From: Actinomycetota bacterium
GTDB lineage: Bacteria > Actinomycetota > Humimicrobiia > Humimicrobiales > Humimicrobiaceae
Direction: 5' to 3'
DNA length: 6,981 nucleotides
Assembly: GCA_028718045.1 (NCBI GenBank)
Contig: JAQUMQ010000072.1
Coordinates: 1-6,981, forward strand
A model generated the notes under the pieces. That model made no database searches, was not told the origin of the DNA, and saw only the letters and a list, made by a program, of their open reading frames with translations. Positions 1-5,381 of the stretch are shown here, in pieces; position 1 is the stretch's first letter, and each line of letters opens with the position of its first letter. The position numbers and the translations under genes are program-made.

Positions 1-363
1 CTGAGTAAATGGCACACTAAGCTCCGGCCATTTCAAAGAATTCTGCAGCAGTCCGCTTTCCGGAATGATACTCGAAATCCCATAATCGTTAGGGACAATC
101 TTTTCAATAGTTACTTCTACCAGATCTCCCTTTTGGGCTCCTTTTATAAAAACAGGCCCCGTCAGCGGATTATTTTTTACCGGAACAGCTTTACTGAATG
201 GTAACAGATTTTCAGGTAAAGGCAGATCTTTCTCATTTTTTACCAGGCCGGAAAGATTATCTTCTGTAGAAAGCGTAAAGCTCTCACCTTCAGATACGGT
301 CATTATTGGTTTTTTATTGTAGTCAAAAGTATAGCTCAGATTTTTCTTATCGATATTGATCAT
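1..363 (-). CDS. Acetamidase/formamidase family protein, N-terminal part (runs off the window)
   Basis: The reading frame begins with ATG at 363-361 and stays open for 121 codons to the window edge, so only the N-terminal part is visible (family members are usually about 300 residues or more). It looks like the FmdA/AmdA family, metal-dependent amidases that hydrolyse formamide, acetamide or related short amides to ammonia and a carboxylate. The supporting pattern is TVSEGESFTLSTED at residues 22-35, then NNPLTGPVFIKGAQKGD at 64-80 and a VEVTIEKI strand at 82-89. The second block matches the family's NP-x-TGP-x-x-x-x-GA-x-x-GD signature. The later metal-binding region is outside the window, so activity cannot be judged. 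An AAGGGAG ribosome site lies a few bases upstream (about 370-376). The gene follows E2 on the same strand after 103 bases. It may be the last part of the same operon or a separate unit; its amide substrate and link to the sugar genes are unknown. Confidence 0.82.
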   Translation of the reverse strand, partial: MINIDKKNLSYTFDYNKKPIMTVSEGESFTLSTEDNLSGLVKNEKDLPLPENLLPFSKAVPVKNNPLTGPVFIKGAQKGDLVEVTIEKIVPNDYGISSIIPESGLLQNSLKWPELSVPFTQ

Positions 364-383
364 TTTTCTCCCTTAATAAGCTT

Positions 384-422
384 TAATTTAGCCTATACTA
401 TAAATTATAATTTTTTTCTCAA
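384..422 (-). promoter_or_regulatory. AT-rich inverted repeat and weak promoter-like sequence before the acetamidase gene
   Basis: The 103-base gap between E2 and the acetamidase gene holds a perfect 7-base inverted repeat (384-390 TAATTTA and 401-407 TAAATTA, 10-base spacer). A 12-base palindrome, AAATTATAATTT, overlaps it at 402-413. On the minus strand TTGAGA (422-417) resembles a -35 box and is followed by TATAGT after 14 bases or TATAGG after 19, neither of which is good sigma-70 spacing. The hairpin is pure A-T, so it is not a convincing terminator for E2. It could be an operator or an independent promoter for the amidase; in such AT-rich DNA it could also be chance. Confidence 0.2.
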
Positions 423-466
423 AGTATATATTATTTAAAGCAATGAAAAATATTTTTAAAAATCAG

Positions 467-1732
467 CTAAAATACCAGCAGTTCAGGATTTTCAGCTAAT
501 TCCACAAATCTCTGCAGATATCTCGCCGCATCTGCTCCGTCAATGATTCTGTGATCAACCGCAAGGGAAAAATCCATAAAAGATTTTTCAACAATTTCAT
601 CACTTGAAAACGCTAATTGCTTATAAATGCAGCCTACCGTCAATATTGCACCCTGAGGAGGATTTATTATAGCTGTAAAATTCTTGACTCCGAACATTCC
701 GAGATTGCTTATTGTGAAAGTTGCGTTGCTTATTTCTTCCAAGGACAGCTTGGATTGCATTGCCTTTGCAACCAGCTCTTTTCTTTTCTTGGTAATCTCA
801 AGTAAACTCATTTTATCAGTATTGAATACCGTAGGAACAATTAACCCATCCTCAAGTGCTACAGCGATACCGATATTGATATCGTCATATATCATTACAT
901 TGTCATTTTGCAAAGATGAATTTACTTTAACGTATTCCCTCAAGGTATTTGCAGCAATTTTTATAACAAAGTCCGTAATTGTTAAATCAGCATCAAGATT
1001 TTTAGCTTTAGTCTTCAACCTGTCCTTTAAAACTATCAGGTTATCCACACACGCCGTAGAAGTCAATATTATATGAGGTGTTGTTGTCTTAGATAAAACC
1101 ATTCTGTCTGCTATTATTTTTCGCATTCCCTTTAAAGGTGTCGAGCTCTTTACCTGTATATGACCTGCTGCTGCGGGAGCTGGCACAATTACTGAAGCCG
1201 GCATGGTGGTCTGAGAAACTATATTTTCTGCTTTTGCTGAAGCTTTATTTTCGATGAATGCAATCACATCCTCTTTGACAATCCTTCCGCCAGGACCAGT
1301 TCCTTTTACATTTTTTATATCTACACCGTTTGACTCAGCTAATTTTCTGGCTAAGGGGCTTATTGCAACCTGTCCTTTCTGTGGCTCTTCTTTTTCAACC
1401 GGTATCGAGATACTTTCTTTGTTCTCAGCAGAAGTTTCTAAAGGTTCTTTTGCTGTCATTGTTTCGGCAGCCTTATCGGCATCAGGGATTTCTTCATCGG
1501 CTTCACCGATGTATCCTATTACCTCCAAGACGGGAACATCCTCTCCTTCCTGTCTGACTATCTTCCTTAATATGCCTGCATCAGTAGCTTCTAATTCCAT
1601 GGATACTTTATCCGTCATAAGCTCAAGAAGAATATCCCCTACCGCTACGGTATCGCCTTCTTTTTTTATCCATTTTTCTATTTTCCCAGACTCCATCATT
1701 AAACCTATTTTGGGCATAACTATATTGAACAT
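467..1732 (-). CDS. Dihydrolipoamide acyltransferase (E2) of a 2-oxo-acid/acetoin dehydrogenase complex
   Basis: This is the lipoyl-bearing core enzyme that takes the acyl group from E1-bound thiamine diphosphate and passes it to CoA in the cytoplasm. Three family domains are visible in the 421 residues. A single N-terminal lipoyl domain (about 1-78) carries the lipoylation site MTDKVSM with Lys42. A peripheral-subunit-binding domain spans about 122-160 (ISPLARKLAE, then GTGPGGRIVKEDV). The catalytic CAT-fold domain spans about 195-421, with SNLGMFGV at 342-349 and the active-site motif DHRIIDG at 393-399 (His394, Asp398). The linkers are acidic at 80-120 and Ala/Pro-rich at 161-194. Start ATG has a strong GGGGAG site just upstream (about 1739-1744). 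The gene is separated from its E1 partners by the transaldolase gene, although E2 usually follows E1 beta directly. The catalytic residues are intact, so it should be active. Acyl specificity (acetyl, branched-chain or other) cannot be read; the E1 beta suggests an acetoin-type complex. Confidence 0.95.
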   Translation of the reverse strand: MFNIVMPKIGLMMESGKIEKWIKKEGDTVAVGDILLELMTDKVSMELEATDAGILRKIVRQEGEDVPVLEVIGYIGEADEEIPDADKAAETMTAKEPLETSAENKESISIPVEKEEPQKGQVAISPLARKLAESNGVDIKNVKGTGPGGRIVKEDVIAFIENKASAKAENIVSQTTMPASVIVPAPAAAGHIQVKSSTPLKGMRKIIADRMVLSKTTTPHIILTSTACVDNLIVLKDRLKTKAKNLDADLTITDFVIKIAANTLREYVKVNSSLQNDNVMIYDDINIGIAVALEDGLIVPTVFNTDKMSLLEITKKRKELVAKAMQSKLSLEEISNATFTISNLGMFGVKNFTAIINPPQGAILTVGCIYKQLAFSSDEIVEKSFMDFSLAVDHRIIDGADAARYLQRFVELAENPELLVF

Positions 1733-1741
1733 ATTTATCTC

Positions 1742-1816
1742 CCCACATTCTAAGATAATAATAATTTATTGGTAATCCCACATTAGCTTAGATTATTAAA
1801 ATAAAAATAATAATTT
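1742..1816 (-). repeat. Imperfect tandem duplication in the transaldolase-E2 gap
   Basis: The 84-base gap contains two diverged copies of one unit. On the plus strand each starts with CCCACATT (1742-1749 and 1777-1784) and ends with ATAATAATTT (to 1767 and to 1816). Between them lies a CTTA/CTAA block, and the second copy carries an extra A/T-rich insertion. On the minus strand the copy next to E2 supplies the GGGGAG ribosome site of E2; the distant copy has GTGGGAT instead. TCTAAG and CTTAGA inside the two copies are also complementary (6 bases), so the transcript could fold. No terminator or clear promoter is seen. Confidence 0.5.
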
Positions 1817-3010
1817 CTAATTTAAGAGCTTTTTCCTCTTAGTCACATAATCCTCGATAAACTTCATCGAGCCCTTAAATTCATTTGCGGTATATACAAA
1901 TGAAGGTTGGCTGATAAAATCATCATCCTTTATCCCGTTGATATCATAACCTGCGACAAAATAAGGTATCTTTAAAAGCTTTTCCATTATCTCTTTTGAT
2001 ACCGGCTCCTGCCATGCGCATTCTATGTCTTTTTCACGATAAAGTCTGTTAAAATCATCTATCATCTCAGGGTTTATCGTAAATACCATGTTTGCTCCGG
2101 CTTGTTTTTCTATGTGATATATTACATTAGGAGTTGGACCTATCCTTGAAGAACATAAAAGAAGCTTTGAGAGATAATTGTTTTTAGGATTATTCAATAT
2201 GCCCAGTGCTTTCTTTGCTATGGCAATTCCCGAGTATCTTTTTAACTCATCGGTCAGCTCTATTCCTACTGATTTTGCACTTTCCCTGTATTCGGGCATA
2301 TCTTCAAAGCGTGCAAGCATTATGGTTATGACCGATCTCCATTTGCTGTAATCGACACCTTTGCTCATTCCAAGTTCATGGCCTTTTTTAACAGCCTCGG
2401 CAACTGCTATTGCCTGGGGTACATTAAATACAAGTGTTGAGTTGGTGGGGATACCAAGTGAAGTCAATATCTGTATTGTATATATGCCTTCTTTTGAACC
2501 GGGGCATTTTATCATGATGTTGTCTTCCAATTTTTTAAGTTCAAGACCCTGAAAGAGCATTTCCCTGATATTGGTTATCTGGTTTGGATCTACCTGTGCA
2601 CTTACGTATCCTTTTTTATAGTTTGATTTTTCAAAGAGGGGCATGTAGAGCTTTGCGCCTTCTTTTGTTATGGTTTTGTATACTTCCCAGGCTACTTCGT
2701 AATCGGTCTTGGCAGGATTTTCCTTTATCATCTTGTCAACTATGGGATTTACATCATCAGGAATAAGTTCGAGGACTTTGCTTGTAAGCCTTGGATTTGT
2801 TGTGACACCATCAAATACAATGTCTGCCTGTCCCTGGCTGAAGAGCTTCTTTAGCTGTTCTTCCATGATCGGCTTGTATGTGGGATCTGTCTTATCGAGG
2901 ACTTTTTTTGACCAGGATTTATATATCAGAGGAGATGAGTCCCACCATATCTCCATGCCCTGTGTAGTTTTTGAAAGCCTTTCTACTGCACTTTCTTTAT
3001 AGTTTTGCAT
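1817..3010 (-). CDS. Transaldolase-family protein (long form, fructose-6-phosphate-aldolase-like active-site Gln)
   Basis: A class I (Schiff-base) aldolase of the transaldolase family, which moves or releases a dihydroxyacetone unit from ketose phosphates. The 397-residue protein shows the family landmarks in order: the strand-1 Asp in IWWDSSPLIY (Asp24), GVTTNPRLT at 68-76, VSAQVDP at 136-142, the presumed Schiff-base Lys168 in IMIKCPGSKEGI, NSTLVFNVPQA at 190-200 (Asn190 and Thr192 corresponding to the E. coli TalB active-site Asn/Thr), and CSSRIG at 286-291 near the phosphate-binding Ser/Arg. Two points are odd. It is longer than TalB (317) or the small TalC/FSA forms (about 220). Position 139 is Gln, where transaldolases have the acid/base Glu (STEVD or SIEVD); fructose-6-phosphate aldolase also has Gln there. 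It could therefore be an aldolase releasing dihydroxyacetone or hydroxyacetone, or a transferase for an unusual sugar. ATG start with an AGAGGAAA site upstream. It sits between E1 beta and E2, implying a shared pathway. Confidence 0.88.
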   Translation of the reverse strand: MQNYKESAVERLSKTTQGMEIWWDSSPLIYKSWSKKVLDKTDPTYKPIMEEQLKKLFSQGQADIVFDGVTTNPRLTSKVLELIPDDVNPIVDKMIKENPAKTDYEVAWEVYKTITKEGAKLYMPLFEKSNYKKGYVSAQVDPNQITNIREMLFQGLELKKLEDNIMIKCPGSKEGIYTIQILTSLGIPTNSTLVFNVPQAIAVAEAVKKGHELGMSKGVDYSKWRSVITIMLARFEDMPEYRESAKSVGIELTDELKRYSGIAIAKKALGILNNPKNNYLSKLLLCSSRIGPTPNVIYHIEKQAGANMVFTINPEMIDDFNRLYREKDIECAWQEPVSKEIMEKLLKIPYFVAGYDINGIKDDDFISQPSFVYTANEFKGSMKFIEDYVTKRKKLLN

Positions 3011-3036
3011 ATTTAATTTCCTCTCACTAAAACTTC

Positions 3037-3050
3037 AATTTTATAAAATT
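3037..3050 (-). promoter_or_regulatory. 14-base AT palindrome upstream of the transaldolase gene
   Basis: AATTTTATAAAATT is a perfect palindrome starting 27 bases before the transaldolase ATG, and is flanked by an outer TTCAA (3034-3038) / TTGAA (3054-3058) inverted repeat. On the minus strand it contains TATAAA and is preceded by TTGATT, but the spacing (12 bases) is too short for a normal sigma-70 promoter. It may be an operator or part of an internal promoter in the 181-base gap. Chance is a real alternative at this base composition. Confidence 0.2.
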
Positions 3051-3103
3051 AACTTGAAATCAACATTTAATTTAATATTGATTCATTCTCCTTAATTTTA
3101 AAA

Positions 3104-3181
3104 TCAGAACTTATCCGCATAATCTAAAAATCCGGAAACACATTCCTTTGCTTGAACTTTTAAGAAAATTTTAATAAAAAC
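3104..3181 (-). pseudogene. Possible remnant of an E1 alpha C-terminal end in the E1 beta-transaldolase gap
   Basis: One minus-strand frame of the 181-base gap is open for 25 codons to a TGA at 3106-3104, with no usable start codon. Its last 16 residues contain QA followed eight residues later by DYADK. The intact E1 alpha has QA followed, at the same spacing, by DFADK (coded at 4313-4266); six of 16 positions are identical and three or four more are similar. At DNA level TAGATTATGCGGATAA matches 14 of 16 bases of the E1 alpha segment. This could be the decayed tail of a second E1 alpha gene or a duplicated fragment. The match is short, so chance is not excluded. The rest of the gap shows no gene; an AAGGAG near 3088-3093 leads only to a four-codon frame. 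Confidence 0.2.
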
Positions 3182-3191
3182 ATTTTAAAAT

Positions 3192-4184
3192 TCAGTTTTT
3201 ACCCAGCATATTTAATATTCCATCTTTAATCTTTTCAACACTTGGAAGCATTTCCTGCTCTAATATAAAGCTGTAAGGAACAGGACAATTTTTACCAGCG
3301 ATACGAATTGGAGGTGCATCCAGAAGATCAAATCCTTTTTCTATAACCTGAGTTATTACTTCACCCATAAAACTTCCGAAACTGCATGCTTCTTCTACAC
3401 ACATCAATTTTCCGGTTTTTTTAACAGACTCTAAAATAATATCTATATCCAGAGGCCTTATAGTTCTGAGGTCGACAACCTCACAATTAATTTGCATATC
3501 TTTTTGTAAAATTTCTGCTGCCTCCAATGACTTCTGTACCATATAAGATGATGCTACAATACTTATATCTTTACCGGGTCTTTTAACCTCTCCCTTTCCC
3601 AAAGGAATAGTATAAATACCATCAGGGACTTCCTGGGCATATTTTTTATTTTTGTATAGGCACTTATGCTCTAAAAATATCACAGGATTATTATCGTAGA
3701 CTGAAGAAATAAATAATCCTTTTGCGTCATAAGGATTGGAAGGCATAACTACTTTTAAACCTGGTATATGAGCAAACAGGGCTTCGAGACTTTGAGAATG
3801 ATGAGGCCCAAATCCCGCTCCTCCGCCGGATGCTGTTCTAAGGACCATCGGAACCTTTGCTTTGCCACCGAACATATACCTGATCTTGGCAGCCTGATTC
3901 ATTATCTGATCCCAGCCGCATCCCGTAAAGTCTGAAAACATGATCTCGAGTATCGGTCTCATCCCCGTAATAGCACTTCCAACTGCCGTACCTATGATAG
4001 CGGATTCTGAAATTGGAGTATCCTTTACCCGTTCACTGCCAAATTCTGCAAATAATCCATTGGTTAATCCAAAAGAACCTCCATATAAACCAATATCTTC
4101 TCCAAGCAAAAATACACTTTCATCTTCCTTCATGACTTCCCTTATTGCATCTCTTATAGCTTCAAGATAGGTTATCTCACTCAT
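3192..4184 (-). CDS. Thiamine-dependent dehydrogenase E1 beta subunit, acetoin dehydrogenase (AcoB)-like
   Basis: Beta subunit of the alpha2-beta2 E1 enzyme that, with E1 alpha, binds thiamine diphosphate and cleaves or decarboxylates a ketone substrate before acyl transfer to E2. The 330 residues match the family's usual length of about 325-340. Visible marks: LLGEDIGLYGG at 26-36; DTPISESAIIG at 55-65, with Glu60 as the conserved glutamate that activates the thiamine ring; FSDFTGCGWDQIMNQAAK at 83-100; GPHHSQSLEALFAHIPGLKV at 126-145, with the conserved active-site His; and VVDLRTIRPLD at 236-246 in the C-terminal transketolase domain. The FTG-x-x-x-DQI-x-NQAAK segment is closer to AcoB than to pyruvate dehydrogenase beta (typically a YPAFDQI-like segment). 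ATG start is preceded by AAAGGAGA, 33 bases after the E1 alpha stop, so the two are surely co-translated. The actual substrate (acetoin, a 2-oxo acid or a deoxyketose) is unresolved. Confidence 0.94.
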   Translation of the reverse strand: MSEITYLEAIRDAIREVMKEDESVFLLGEDIGLYGGSFGLTNGLFAEFGSERVKDTPISESAIIGTAVGSAITGMRPILEIMFSDFTGCGWDQIMNQAAKIRYMFGGKAKVPMVLRTASGGGAGFGPHHSQSLEALFAHIPGLKVVMPSNPYDAKGLFISSVYDNNPVIFLEHKCLYKNKKYAQEVPDGIYTIPLGKGEVKRPGKDISIVASSYMVQKSLEAAEILQKDMQINCEVVDLRTIRPLDIDIILESVKKTGKLMCVEEACSFGSFMGEVITQVIEKGFDLLDAPPIRIAGKNCPVPYSFILEQEMLPSVEKIKDGILNMLGKN

Positions 4185-4217
4185 TATAATTCTCCTTTTA
4201 TTTAAAATTGTTTATGT

Positions 4218-5264
4218 TTAATCAGCATATACGTCTGTTTCGACTTCCTTCAGATCAGGATAAGGACTTTTATCTGCAAAATCTACTGCAGCTTTAATAT
4301 CTTTAACAGCTTGGTCCTCAATTGCTTTAGCCTCATCTGCCGTAATAATTTCTGATTCAATCAAAAATTCTTTATATCTTATTATAGGATCATATTCTTT
4401 CCATTGTTCAACTTCATCCTTGGTTCTGTAAACCTGAGAGTCATGTTTCGAATGACCTCTCCAACGATAAGTCAAGCCCTCTATGAATACAGGGCCTTTC
4501 CCAGTTCTGCATTGTTCGGCAAAATATGAGACAACATTATAAACGTCTACAACATTATTACCGTCTATGGTTACACCTTCTATGCCATAAGAGGCTTTTC
4601 TATCCGAAAGTCTTTCGATATTGGTTGAATTTGCAATTGATGTAGACATACCATATTGGTTATTTTCGCAATAATATATTAACGGCAGTTTCCATACAGA
4701 AGAAATATTCAGGGATTCGTGGAATATTCCGTTATTTGTCGAACCATCTCCGATAAAGCAAATCACAACTCCGTCTTTCTTTTTTAATTTGTTAGTCAAC
4801 GCCGCCCCGACTGCTACTCCCATGCCTCCGCCGACTATTCCATTAGCGCCCAGATTATATGTATGCAGATCGGCAATATGCATCGAACCACCCTTGCCCT
4901 TGCAATAACCGTTCCCCTTGCCGATCAATTCAGCCATCATTAAATTGATATCAGAACCTTTTGCTATACAATGACCATGTCCTCTATGATGTGAAGCTAT
5001 CCAGTCATCCTTTCTTATTGCAGTGATCGCACCTACGGCATTGGCTTCTTCACCTATATATAGATGGCATGTACCATAAATCTGGCCTTTCAATATGAAC
5101 TGCTCTACTTCGCTTTCGAAATACCTTATGTGGTACATTTTTTTAAGCATTTCGACTTTTTCTTCTTTTTTCAGGTTGCTATACCTGTCGACTATCTTGT
5201 AATCTTTTAAATCCGTAAGTTTTTTCTTAATAATCGCGCACTCTCTTACTTTGCATTCCTTCAA
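4218..5264 (-). CDS. Thiamine-dependent dehydrogenase E1 alpha subunit, acetoin dehydrogenase (AcoA)-like
   Basis: Alpha subunit of the E1 component; it binds the diphosphate and metal of thiamine diphosphate. From the chosen start it has 348 residues. The thiamine motif runs from GDG (172-174) to ENNQYG (NN at 201-202), the usual GDG-x26-NN layout. Other family marks are CHLYIGEEANAVG (66-78), SHHRGHGH (91-98), KGKGGSMHIAD (122-132) and the phosphorylation-loop counterpart YRWRGHSKHD (266-275) followed by VYRTK. GHSK-x-D...YRT is typical of AcoA-type proteins. Start choice: the frame extends upstream to another TTG at 5285, but a perfect AGGAGG (5278-5273) would then lie inside the gene; eight bases after it comes TTG at 5264-5262, which is the likely true start. 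The Lys/Cys-rich first 25 residues are longer than in most relatives. It follows the kinase by 117 bases and precedes E1 beta by 33. Confidence 0.93.
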   Translation of the reverse strand: MKECKVRECAIIKKKLTDLKDYKIVDRYSNLKKEEKVEMLKKMYHIRYFESEVEQFILKGQIYGTCHLYIGEEANAVGAITAIRKDDWIASHHRGHGHCIAKGSDINLMMAELIGKGNGYCKGKGGSMHIADLHTYNLGANGIVGGGMGVAVGAALTNKLKKKDGVVICFIGDGSTNNGIFHESLNISSVWKLPLIYYCENNQYGMSTSIANSTNIERLSDRKASYGIEGVTIDGNNVVDVYNVVSYFAEQCRTGKGPVFIEGLTYRWRGHSKHDSQVYRTKDEVEQWKEYDPIIRYKEFLIESEIITADEAKAIEDQAVKDIKAAVDFADKSPYPDLKEVETDVYAD

Positions 5265-5272
5265 TTTAACAA

Positions 5273-5278
5273 CCTCCT
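5273..5278 (-). promoter_or_regulatory. Shine-Dalgarno site that sets the E1 alpha start
   Basis: The minus strand reads a perfect AGGAGG followed by an 8-base spacer and TTG at 5264-5262. No comparable site precedes the in-frame TTG at 5285: the bases just upstream of it (5286-5299) are AT-rich. The site therefore argues for a protein seven residues shorter than the longest open frame, and for a TTG initiation codon. Confidence 0.8.
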
Positions 5279-5280
5279 CA

Positions 5281-5299
5281 AGCAATATTTAAATTTGCT
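5281..5299 (-). promoter_or_regulatory. Interrupted palindrome just upstream of the E1 alpha ribosome site
   Basis: AGCAA and TTGCT form 5-base inverted arms around an AT core; seven of nine paired positions match. The element ends three bases from the AGGAGG of E1 alpha. It could be a repressor site or a small hairpin influencing translation. The remaining gap up to the kinase stop also holds a 7-base pure A-T stem (5343-5349 with 5355-5361, loop of five). That stem is not followed by a T-run on the minus strand, so it is not a convincing terminator. Confidence 0.25.
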
Positions 5300-5381
5300 A
5301 AATGATAATTTAACACATTAACGTCTTATTGCACTAACCTTAATAATAAAAATCTTATTATATTAAAAAATAATGGCTTGC

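Noticed and set aside
684..1076. Plus-strand open frame of 130 codons opposite E2
   Set aside because: It is the antisense of a clearly conserved E2 catalytic domain; the protein has no recognisable family features.
1254..1775. Plus-strand open frame of 173 codons opposite the E2 N-terminus
   Set aside because: The low-complexity Ser/Pro/Ile-rich translation is the shadow of the lipoyl domain and its acidic, Ala/Pro-rich linkers on the other strand.
2709..3002. Plus-strand open frame of 97 codons opposite the transaldolase gene
   Set aside because: It lies wholly within the conserved transaldolase coding region and has no family features.
3064..3093. Small peptide genes behind the AAGGAG in the E1 beta-transaldolase gap
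   Set aside because: The ATG frames after the site close after four or five codons, and the spacing is poor for one of them.
5310..5335. Second cre-like sequence centred on ACGT in the kinase-E1 alpha gap
   Set aside because: Only 9 of 14 consensus positions match in either orientation, which is weak in AT-rich DNA.
5343..5361. Hairpin as a terminator after the kinase gene
   Set aside because: The 7-base stem contains only A-T pairs and no T-run follows in the direction of transcription.
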